This document shows positions 1-6,541 of a stretch of DNA of 22,936 nt, in pieces. This DNA is from JADJQU01 sp035490315 (GTDB lineage Bacteria; Planctomycetota; UBA1135; GCA-002686595): contig DATHET010000323.1 of assembly GCA_035490315.1 (NCBI GenBank), positions 1 through 22,936 on the forward strand. Reading direction: 5' to 3'. The notes below the pieces were generated by a model, which was given only the letters and a program-made list of their open reading frames with translations, had not been told where the DNA came from and made no database searches. The first letter of the stretch is position 1. The number at the start of each line of letters is the position of its first letter. A program made the translations under genes and the position numbers.

Positions 1-1225
1 AGAATGGCCGCTCCTGGAGCATGCGCGGTCCTTCGAATCTCACGACGTTGCTTGCTGAGGACGCGCGCAGTGTGCTTTCGATTCGAGTACCGCGAACTCG
101 CATCGTGCAGGTCAGATCCCCGATGACCGGGTCCATGATGCGCTCTTCGTACAGCCCCTCCCCACGATCGCCCGACACGAGCTTGGGGTCAAATTCGCAG
201 TAGGTCCAGACATGGTTCTCGGCGCGGGTCGTCACGCTTGCAAGAGGCCCGAGAACGACCTGCATCTGGGGGCTTCGCTGAAGCATTCCCCGACCGGAGG
301 AAATGGACAGCGTGGTAGCCTCTACGTCGTGACCGGTCGAGTCCAACTCGGCCGGGTGGTGGAAATCAGTCAAGGGTCGGACGAATCGTCCCCTCCAGAC
401 ATGCTGATCCCCGAGCCATGCGTCGATCGAGAAATGCGCCGGGAATGCGGAGACGTCCAGCGTCGCTTCCCGCGACTCCGATGGCCCCAACACCGGGAGC
501 GTTGCGATCGCGGTCGTCTCGAAGCGCAGTTCCATCGGCACTTGCGTGCCACAGCCTCCTTGATTGTCGAATCCCACTCGAAGCGTGCGCTCGTCGACCC
601 AGGACGGAAGCTGAGGTACAGGTCTCGCCGGAGCGAGGTACAGCGCGATCCAATCGATTGCCACTTCAGCGCTCGCCTCCGCAGGGCCATTGACGGGATC
701 GATCCTCAATCCGTCGATCGTCCCGTTCCAATTAGGTATCTGCCGGAGGTCGATCTCGTAGACGTGCTCTCTGCTGTCCCCGGACATCCTCAGCGGGATC
801 ATCTGCGTGTCGCGGAACCCTGGCGCTGAGCTTGTACTGAAGTAAATCTGCGAGATACCGTCGACGTTGCTCCGGCAACGCATGGCGAAATACGGATGCG
901 TCTGAGCAGCCACAGCGATGGTGGGACTAGTGAGGTGAGGGTCGGCGCCGACGGTGCGAATGGAGAGCCGACCGCCACTTTCGAGCATCTCCCCAATAGC
1001 ATCGCTGGCCTGCCAGACGGCGCTGCTGCCTTCACCATCGAAGGACCAGAGGCAGCCGATGCTGGCGCGCTCGAGTTCAACCGGCAGGGCGGAATCTCCG
1101 AGACGGCCCGCGGCAATGGCTGGCACGATCGGTAGCGCCAGCACCGCCACGCGGAAAACCCACCGACGCAACAGACCGCAGGTGCGGGGAACGGGGAACA
1201 TGGGCCACGCGACCGCAACTGCCAT
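1..1225 (-). CDS. Partial secreted protein with N-terminal carbohydrate-binding-like beta-sandwich
   Basis: The frame is open from ATG at 1225 to the window edge (408 codons, no stop), so the C-terminus is missing. Starts are ambiguous: GTG at 1285, ATG at 1225 and ATG at 1201 are in frame, with a TAG just upstream of the GTG. Met-9 (1201) gives the most normal signal peptide: basic RRWVFR, hydrophobic VAVLALPIVP, then AIAA as a signal peptidase I site. Residues about 60-197 (WSFDGEGSS through GLRIDPVNGP to AIDWIALYL) have the pattern of the beta-sandwich modules found beside glycoside hydrolase and heparinase-like domains. A second Cys-containing region follows from about residue 205 and I do not recognise it. 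Codon positions are consistent throughout, which supports a real gene. The catalytic part, if any, would lie left of the window. Polysaccharide binding or degradation outside the cell is an inference from the fold pattern only. Confidence 0.72.
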   Translation of the reverse strand, partial: MAVAVAWPMFPVPRTCGLLRRWVFRVAVLALPIVPAIAAGRLGDSALPVELERASIGCLWSFDGEGSSAVWQASDAIGEMLESGGRLSIRTVGADPHLTSPTIAVAAQTHPYFAMRCRSNVDGISQIYFSTSSAPGFRDTQMIPLRMSGDSREHVYEIDLRQIPNWNGTIDGLRIDPVNGPAEASAEVAIDWIALYLAPARPVPQLPSWVDERTLRVGFDNQGGCGTQVPMELRFETTAIATLPVLGPSESREATLDVSAFPAHFSIDAWLGDQHVWRGRFVRPLTDFHHPAELDSTGHDVEATTLSISSGRGMLQRSPQMQVVLGPLASVTTRAENHVWTYCEFDPKLVSGDRGEGLYEERIMDPVIGDLTCTMRVRGTRIESTLRASSASNVVRFEGPRMLQERPF

Positions 1226-1391
1226 GCCCCAATCGCGACGCTCGAGTTGCGTCCGCTGACTCTTCTCGTCTACGGTGAGCGGCACATTCTACATAGCGCG
1301 ACTGGGGAGCAACTGTTCCACCGCGTTCGTATCGATCGCCTGGCGTGACTGAGCCAACTCTTGCTCGCTCAACAGCAGGAGTCCCCTGAAA

Positions 1392-1416
1392 CGAGCCAGA
1401 ACCATGGTTCGTCTCG
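1392..1416. other. Extended imperfect palindrome
   Basis: A perfect 12-base palindrome GAACCATGGTTC (1399-1410) is flanked by outer arms CGAG (1392-1395) and CTCG (1413-1416). This makes a 25-base structure with a small asymmetric inner loop. It lies in the 335-base gap between the partial secreted protein and the broken pyrophosphatase gene. It could be an operator or an RNA hairpin; nothing in the sequence decides between them. I see no gene in 1226-1560. Confidence 0.4.
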
Positions 1417-1469
1417 AAACCGTACCACTGTGTTCCGGCAGTTGCCGATGCTAGCCTCCATGCGCTATC

Positions 1470-1490
1470 GAGCCAGAGCTGGCTCTTTTT
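1470..1490 (+). terminator. Rho-independent terminator, plus-strand orientation, no obvious gene
   Basis: A 6-base-pair stem GAGCCA (1470-1475) / TGGCTC (1480-1485) with loop GAGC is followed directly by five T (1486-1490). That is the layout of an intrinsic terminator for plus-strand transcription. The neighbouring genes are both on the minus strand, so it does not serve an annotated gene. It could end a small RNA or an antisense transcript, or be a leftover of a lost gene. Confidence 0.55.
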
Positions 1491-1560
1491 CGTTCCGCCC
1501 TCGCCCATCGCTTCCGTGCTGTGCAGCACCATAGCCAGCCTTCCGTGTTAAAACTCGGCC

Positions 1561-2090
1561 CTATGACTTCGATCGCCTGCGCCGCTGTGCGATCTCGACT
1601 GCCTTTTGGGCGGTACTCGGACCGCGCTGCCCAAGGATCTCCACCTTCTTGCCTTGCTGCGATGCGGACAGAGTGAAAAAATTTTGAATCTCCTCAAGCA
1701 GGCGGGGGTCGACGTCTTTCATCGAACGCCACTTGCTATACGTGTGGCCCTCCGTGGCGACTGCAATGAGCCGATCGTTGCGTTTCTTCTCACCGTCTTC
1801 TGTCTGATTGACCTCTCGATCACGCCGATCAAGCGGGCCTCGATTGTGCACCCCACGAAGGTAGGTTCGTCCATGAGAAGGAGAACGTCGATGGGATCAC
1901 CATCTTCGGCAAGCGTGGAGGGCACGAAGCCGAAATCGAAGGGAAATGAAAATCCAGCAGGCAAGGCGCGGCTCAGCTTGAAGGCATCGCGCTTCTCTTC
2001 GTACTTGAATTTGTTCTGACTCTTGCGCGGGGTTTCAACCACAAGGTTGATGTTCCTGGAGCCCTTCACGAACGCAGGAATTCGTTTCAC
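1561..2090 (-). pseudogene. ppa: Family I inorganic pyrophosphatase, frameshifted
   Basis: Two adjacent minus-strand frames together encode a nearly complete soluble inorganic pyrophosphatase (PPi to 2 Pi, metal-dependent, cytoplasmic). The first frame starts at GTG 2090 and carries NLVVETPRKSQNKFKYEE, the ALPAGFSFPFDFGF segment and the family signature DGDPIDV, ending at GVIE (about 1815). The second frame resumes at about 1806 with QTEDGEKKRNDRLIAVA and runs to the stop at 1561. One missing base, or two extra, between 1806 and 1815 explains the break. The second half holds the later metal-site Asp residues (EDG and RND), so an uncorrected product would be inactive. Both halves are well conserved, which points to a recent mutation or a sequence error rather than old decay. 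The first frame also stays open to a TTG at 2159, but that extension has no family resemblance. Confidence 0.85.
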
Positions 2091-2765
2091 GGTTGAACGT
2101 CGAACAGGGCTGCGGGAATCTGTCGATCGTTGACCCTCATCGCATTCTTGGCCATGCAAGAACCAGACCGAACAGACTTCAGCGTGCTATGCGGCTCCCG
2201 GGCCCTGCCCCTCCCCGAAAATCGTGAGGACGGAGCCCACACGCCCGGAACCGGGTTCCCCTCAGCGGCCAGGATGCGGCCCCAAAAACCCGCCGAGGAG
2301 CAAGTCTAGGGCAGGCGAAGAGGAACTACCTGCTTCTACCTAGCCTCTCGCAAGCCCAAGGAGCAGCGGAGGAGCGTTATGGGGTGTAACGAAATTCCTT
2401 CCGATTTGACGTAGCTAATCAGCGGACGGACAGCGGGTTCCTACCCACTTCGAGGTCGCTAGCCCCAGGACGAAAAGCTCGCAAGTTCCTGTCAAGGGAC
2501 GGTCGAAGTAGCACTCTCCATGAGGGGCATCCTCTTCTCCAGCGCCGAGGCAGCCCTGCGCGGGGACGTGGTCGACACCGTGCTCGGCATGCCAGGCGAC
2601 CTAGACGCGACAACCAGGTCCACAGCCAATCACACCGCCCCACTACCTGCTCTTGCCCGTGAAGCTCTGATCCAACAGGAGACGTGGATCCGCCTGAGTC
2701 TCGAGCGAAGGTCCGAACCACCGTGCTGAAGCGCATCCAGAAAACCGCCGTGACTCGCAGCTAGG
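2091..2765. other. Intergenic stretch with no recognisable gene
   Basis: About 675 bases separate the broken pyrophosphatase from the PilX-like gene. Short frames exist on both strands, the longest plus-strand one being 2520-2729, but none has a recognisable motif, a good ribosome binding site or a convincing composition. One small inverted repeat, GGAACC-G-GGTTCC, lies at 2247-2259. Promoters for both divergent neighbours must lie here, but I cannot place them. Confidence 0.4.
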
Positions 2766-4268
2766 ATGAAGTGCCCCGTCGCCAGAACCCCGAGTGCTCG
2801 GCGCGGAAGCGTCCTGGTGATCGCGCTGATGGTCACCGTCGGCATCGCCATGCTGGGCGCCTGTCTGCTTCAGTTCAGCGCCTCGGCATCCCGCGCCCAG
2901 CTCCAGAGCGTGGATCAGAAACGCGCGTTCTACGTCGCCGAGGCAGGCTTGAGCGAAAGCGTGTACGGCCTGATGCTGGGCAAGAGCGGCAACATCGGAA
3001 GCGCGGAATCGCCCGCGAGATTCGGCGACGGGGTCCTGTGGGTCGAAGCGGTGAAGACCGAGGACGGTCGCATCGTGATCGAGAGTAACGGACTGTGCGG
3101 CGGAGGCCGGGCCTCGCTCTCGATCGTGGTCGCGCAACACGCGAGCTCGATGGCAGCGCTGGGAATCTTTTCCAACGGCAATCTCGTCGTGCACAGCGGC
3201 AGCGTGATCGACAGCTACGACCCCGAGGCGCAATTGCTGGAAGGTCTGGTCGGTGGCCTGCTCGACGGCGTCGAACCATCCGGCTCTGGCAAGGTTGGAT
3301 CCAATGGGAACATCACCGTCAATGGCACCAAGAAGGCGAAGACGCGCATCGATGGCGACGTCACGCCCGGAGTCGACAAGACCGTGACCAGCGGCGCACA
3401 CGTCACGATCACCGGCTCCACGATCCCGCGCACCACGCCGGTCGTGCTGCCGCCGATCGAAGTTCCCGCCCTCGTTTCTCAGGGGGCTCTGCTGCATGTG
3501 GCCTCGAGGTCAATGACGATCCCCACGGGCGAGCATCGCTACGATTCGCTGACGATCGGGTCCAATTCGCAGCTCGTCGTCGTGGGACCACAGACCCTGG
3601 TCATCGGCTCCATGGTGCTACTGCCCGGTGCCAAGCTCGTGATGGACACGAGCGATGGCAAAGTCGACATCCACGCCACCGACTATCTGAATTTCGGCAC
3701 CGGAAGCGTGATCGACAATCTCGAGCACGACCCTGCCAAAGCGCACATCTACATCTCGGCCTCCCAGACGATCGATCGGAACGGAGACGGCATCCCCGAT
3801 CCGCCGGCGACGCTACGGAGCACCGGAAAGATGTACGCGACCGTGTATGCGCCAGCCGCTTCCCTGGTCTTGAGCGGTGGTCTGGAAGTGTACGGCGCGG
3901 TGACGGCAGCGAACCTGGAGCTCGGTGAGAACTCGAAACTGCACTTCGATGAGAGCCTGCTCGTGGATGACGGGACCGGTCCCGACGACGTGAAGCTGCT
4001 GTCCTGGAAAGTGCTCGAGCTGCCGCCGGAACCGCAAGTCAAGACGCGCGTCGATCCTGTTGTCCTCCTGCGTCTTCAGGGCGCGCCGTTGCTGTCCCCT
4101 GGCAGGTCGCATCAGAAAGTAGACTTCAAAATCGAATTCATCAGCAAGAAGGACAAGACAGGAAAAACGCGGATCTGGCAAGGCGAGGAAAGCAAGTTCA
4201 ACTGGAAGGACGTGCAGAGCGTCGTGCGGCTCGGACGCATCGGGGATCTGATTTTCGGACTCCTCTGA
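2766..4268 (+). CDS. PilX-like N-terminally anchored protein with a DUF7305-type beta-rich body
   Basis: This is a 500-residue protein starting at ATG 2766. After a short basic N-terminus it has one hydrophobic segment (about residues 15-37, GSVLVIALMVTVGIAMLG) followed by a helix ending AFYVAEAGL (54-62). That layout is typical of PilX-type pilus-assembly proteins. From about residue 130 the chain is rich in G, S, T, V and N and looks like a beta-solenoid. The segment YAPAASLVLSGGLEVYGAV resembles the C-terminal domains of PilX-like proteins (DUF7305-type). DRNGDGIPD (337-345) is a calcium-loop-like motif. A charged tail (about 425-500) is unassigned. The expected place is the inner-membrane/periplasm face or a surface appendage. 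No other pilin or pilus gene is adjacent, so its machinery must be elsewhere. PilX kinship is well supported by the N-terminus; the role is inference. Confidence 0.8.
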   Translation: MKCPVARTPSARRGSVLVIALMVTVGIAMLGACLLQFSASASRAQLQSVDQKRAFYVAEAGLSESVYGLMLGKSGNIGSAESPARFGDGVLWVEAVKTEDGRIVIESNGLCGGGRASLSIVVAQHASSMAALGIFSNGNLVVHSGSVIDSYDPEAQLLEGLVGGLLDGVEPSGSGKVGSNGNITVNGTKKAKTRIDGDVTPGVDKTVTSGAHVTITGSTIPRTTPVVLPPIEVPALVSQGALLHVASRSMTIPTGEHRYDSLTIGSNSQLVVVGPQTLVIGSMVLLPGAKLVMDTSDGKVDIHATDYLNFGTGSVIDNLEHDPAKAHIYISASQTIDRNGDGIPDPPATLRSTGKMYATVYAPAASLVLSGGLEVYGAVTAANLELGENSKLHFDESLLVDDGTGPDDVKLLSWKVLELPPEPQVKTRVDPVVLLRLQGAPLLSPGRSHQKVDFKIEFISKKDKTGKTRIWQGEESKFNWKDVQSVVRLGRIGDLIFGLL

Positions 4269-4274
4269 CTCCAC

Positions 4275-4451
4275 ATGCAACAAGGCATCGCCATATTGCT
4301 CGTCTCGATCGCGCTGGGCTTTCAAGTGCAGTCCTCGGAACGCCCAACAGTATCAACAAGCTTTCCATCGCTGCGGATCAGAAGACCTGGGCCGCCCGGC
4401 TCAAGGTCGAAGTGGTCTGGTGGCGCAATACGGCTTCCGAGTCGATCCTGA
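4275..4451 (+). CDS. Possible short secreted ORF, possibly the stub of a displaced gene
   Basis: An ATG six bases after the PilX-like stop opens a 58-residue frame. It begins MQQGIAILLVSIALGFQVQS, which resembles a signal peptide, and then turns into Arg/Pro/Ser-rich, non-protein-like sequence. It overlaps the start of the methylase chimera in another frame. It could be a chance frame or the 5' stub of a secreted protein gene whose body was replaced by the methylase segment. No homology is recognised. Confidence 0.2.
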   Translation: MQQGIAILLVSIALGFQVQSSERPTVSTSFPSLRIRRPGPPGSRSKWSGGAIRLPSRS

Positions 4452-5952
4452 GCCGCCCGGACAGCGGCTGATCGGCGCCGACAAGGTCGCCTTGCTCTCG
4501 ACCGACCCTCCGTACTGCGTGAACTACACCGGCAACGACCGGCCGATCCACGACGGCAAGGCGTCGGGCAAGGACTGGTCGAACGTGTACCGCGAGATCG
4601 ACATCAAGGATCTGGGCGCGTTCCTCGACGGCGTGTTTTCCACGACGCTTCCACTGCTTCTCCCCAAGGCGGCGATCTACGTGTGGCACGCGCACGTCCA
4701 GCAGCCGACCGTCGCCGCCGCGTTCGAACGCCACGGGCTCCTGCTCCACCAGGTACTCATGTGGGTGGAGCCCTGCGCCGTGTTCGGCCACAGCTATTTC
4801 CGCTGGCGCCACGAGCCCTGTGCCTTCGGCTGGAAGCAGGGATCGAAGCCTGATCACGGCGTGGGCCAGCTCGATACGGTCTGGGAGGAGGACTGGGAAG
4901 GAAAGAGCCGACCGATCGACATGGGCCATCCGACCTCGAAGCCGACGCGCCTCTTCGAGATCCCGATCGAATTGCACACGAAGCCGGGCCAGGTCGTGCT
5001 GGAGCCCTTCTCGGGCTCGGGCTCGCAGTTGATCGCTGCCGAGAAGCTCGGGCGCAAGTGCCGCGCGATGGAGATCACGCCGGCTTTCGTGGACGTCGCG
5101 ATCAAGCGCTGGCAGAAGGCCACGGGCAAGGACGCCACGCTCGAAGGCACAAGCCAGACCTTTCGCGCAGCTCTTCCAGCAGGCCTTGTCTACGTCGAGA
5201 TCGCTGCGGGTTACGACCATTCCTTGGCTGTTCGCAGCGACGGCTCGATCGTCGCCTGGGGCGCGAATAGCAAGGGTCAGTGCAACGTGCCGGCACTGCC
5301 CGCAGGTCTCACCTATGTGAGGGTCGCATCGGCATCCTGGCATAGTCTGGCGATTCGGAGCGACGGATCAGTCGTCGCATGGGGCCAAAACACTTTTGGC
5401 CAGTGCAATGTGCCGCCGCCGCCTGCAGGCAGTTCGTACGTCGAGATTCACGGTGGCGAGAACTACAGCTGGGGCCGGACAGAGCAGACCGTCGTTTGCT
5501 CGGGCACGCCGACGGTGTACTGCACGGCGAAGGTCAACTCCCTCGGTTGCACGCCGACGATCGGATCCTCCGGGACCCCGAGCGCGTCAGCGGGCTCCGG
5601 GTTCACGATCACCGCGAGCAACGTCATCAACAACAAGCCAGGCTTGCTCATTTACACCGACGGCGGCCAGGCTGCCGTGCCGTTCAGCGGCGGCCTGCTG
5701 TGCATCAGCGCGCCGGTGAGTCGCGCTTTGACGATGCTCTCGGGTGGTAATCCTCCGCCGAATGACTGCTCGGGTACGTACTCGATCGACATGAATGCTT
5801 TCGCGACCGGCGCACTCGGGGGTACTCCGCAGGGCTTCCTGCTCGTGCCGGGCACGGTGGTCGACGCGCAATTCTGGGGTCGGGACAACGGTTTCGCGCT
5901 CCCAAAGAACGCGACCCTATCGGACGGATTGGAATTCACGACCTGCCCGTGA
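4420..5952 (+). CDS. Chimeric ORF: DNA methyltransferase core fused to RCC1 repeats and a planctomycete-type C-terminal domain
   Basis: This is a single 510-residue frame starting at GTG 4420. Residues about 16-247 are an N6-adenine/N4-cytosine DNA methyltransferase of the prophage/ParB-associated kind. The catalytic motif DPPY is at 29-32, HPTSKP at 170-175 and the AdoMet-binding FSGSGS at 197-202, followed by AMEITPAFVD. Motif IV preceding motif I is the beta-class order. At about residue 248 (near base 5162) the chain switches to RCC1-type repeats with a 41-residue period (ALPAGLxYV...SDGSxVAWG...GQCNV): two whole copies and a broken third. Residues 366-510 match the C-terminal domain of the SBBP protein encoded at 6542-8236. 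Methylases act in the cytoplasm, whereas RCC1 proteins with this tail normally carry a signal peptide, which is missing here. The usual N-terminal part of such methylases before DPPY is also missing. A recombination product or an assembly join are both possible. Each part is a secure identification; function as one protein is doubtful. Confidence 0.85.
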   Translation: MAQYGFRVDPEPPGQRLIGADKVALLSTDPPYCVNYTGNDRPIHDGKASGKDWSNVYREIDIKDLGAFLDGVFSTTLPLLLPKAAIYVWHAHVQQPTVAAAFERHGLLLHQVLMWVEPCAVFGHSYFRWRHEPCAFGWKQGSKPDHGVGQLDTVWEEDWEGKSRPIDMGHPTSKPTRLFEIPIELHTKPGQVVLEPFSGSGSQLIAAEKLGRKCRAMEITPAFVDVAIKRWQKATGKDATLEGTSQTFRAALPAGLVYVEIAAGYDHSLAVRSDGSIVAWGANSKGQCNVPALPAGLTYVRVASASWHSLAIRSDGSVVAWGQNTFGQCNVPPPPAGSSYVEIHGGENYSWGRTEQTVVCSGTPTVYCTAKVNSLGCTPTIGSSGTPSASAGSGFTITASNVINNKPGLLIYTDGGQAAVPFSGGLLCISAPVSRALTMLSGGNPPPNDCSGTYSIDMNAFATGALGGTPQGFLLVPGTVVDAQFWGRDNGFALPKNATLSDGLEFTTCP

Positions 5953-5960
5953 ATTGGATC

Positions 5961-5988
5961 CGGCTGGGGCCGATTGCAATCGGAGCCG
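5961..5988 (+). terminator. Strong hairpin downstream of the chimeric ORF, possible terminator
   Basis: CCGATTG (5970-5976) and CAATCGG (5977-5983) form a perfect 14-base palindrome. The outer arms CGGCT (5961-5965) and AGCCG (5984-5988) extend it, with GGGG bulged on one side. It starts nine bases after the stop codon, the expected place for a 3'-end hairpin. No T-tract follows, so intrinsic termination is uncertain. Confidence 0.45.
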
Positions 5989-6541
5989 TGTCTGGGCGAC
6001 CCCTCCCAAGGGCTTTCATGGACCTGGCCCGAGTGCAGAGGCCCCAGGGTCGGGTCGCGTAGTTTGCGGCTGGGCGGAACGAGGTGGGGCGCCGATGTCG
6101 GAAGACCGCAGCCTGTTAACCACTCGGTTGGAGAGAACCCCGCTCTCCGAGAGTTTCGAGAGCCATCGCGCGCCGAACTCGACACATCGCCCGGTGCGAT
6201 CGCGCGAGCAGAGAAAACCGCCCCAAACCGCTCCGCTCAGAACCGAGCCTGTCGCCGCGACTTACGTCACCGCGCGCGGAACCTCGCGCTCGGCCGCTGT
6301 TAACCACCCCTCGCGGCAGTTCGCAATTTGGTGGTGGCTCCCCGAGTGCAACCCGCTTGCGAACTATTCTCCGGCTCGGAACGCTCCCAGGCGGGGTCAG
6401 GGCAGGGTCGGCCGGACCGTGGGGAGGGGAGCGACGGCCGTAGGTGCGATCGCGCGCGCTACTCGCTTGCGAACCTCTCGGGTGAGCGGCGGGAGAACGG
6501 CGGATCTGACACGGCTCCCCAGCTCCGGGTTTCGTCCGTCA
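5989..6541. repeat. Gene-free gap between convergent genes with short repeats and hairpins
   Basis: I see no credible gene in this gap. It holds pairs of short direct repeats: CTGTTAACCAC at about 6113 and 6297, GGTGCGATCGCGCG at 6193 and 6443, and CGCTTGCGAAC at 6354 and 6464. A clean hairpin GGAGAG-AACCCCG-CTCTCC lies at 6130-6148, and a second inverted repeat GCTCTC/GAGAGC overlaps it. The sequence may form a structured RNA or be a decayed mobile remnant. It also separates two inverted copies of the same protein domain. Confidence 0.4.

Noticed and set aside
2520..2729. 69-residue plus-strand frame
   Set aside because: It has an ATG and an acceptable start of sequence, but no ribosome binding site, motif or supported context.
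2643..3497. 284-residue minus-strand frame
   Set aside because: It is antisense to the PilX-like gene, rich in Asp, Arg, His and Ala, and has no motif. It is a GC-driven shadow.
4378..5343. 321-residue minus-strand frame
   Set aside because: It is the exact antisense of the methylase motifs, with Arg/Asp-rich composition and no family resemblance.
6090..6170. tRNA-Asn-like anticodon loop (CTGTTAA)
   Set aside because: The flanking bases do not pair as an anticodon stem, and no T-arm or acceptor stem is present.
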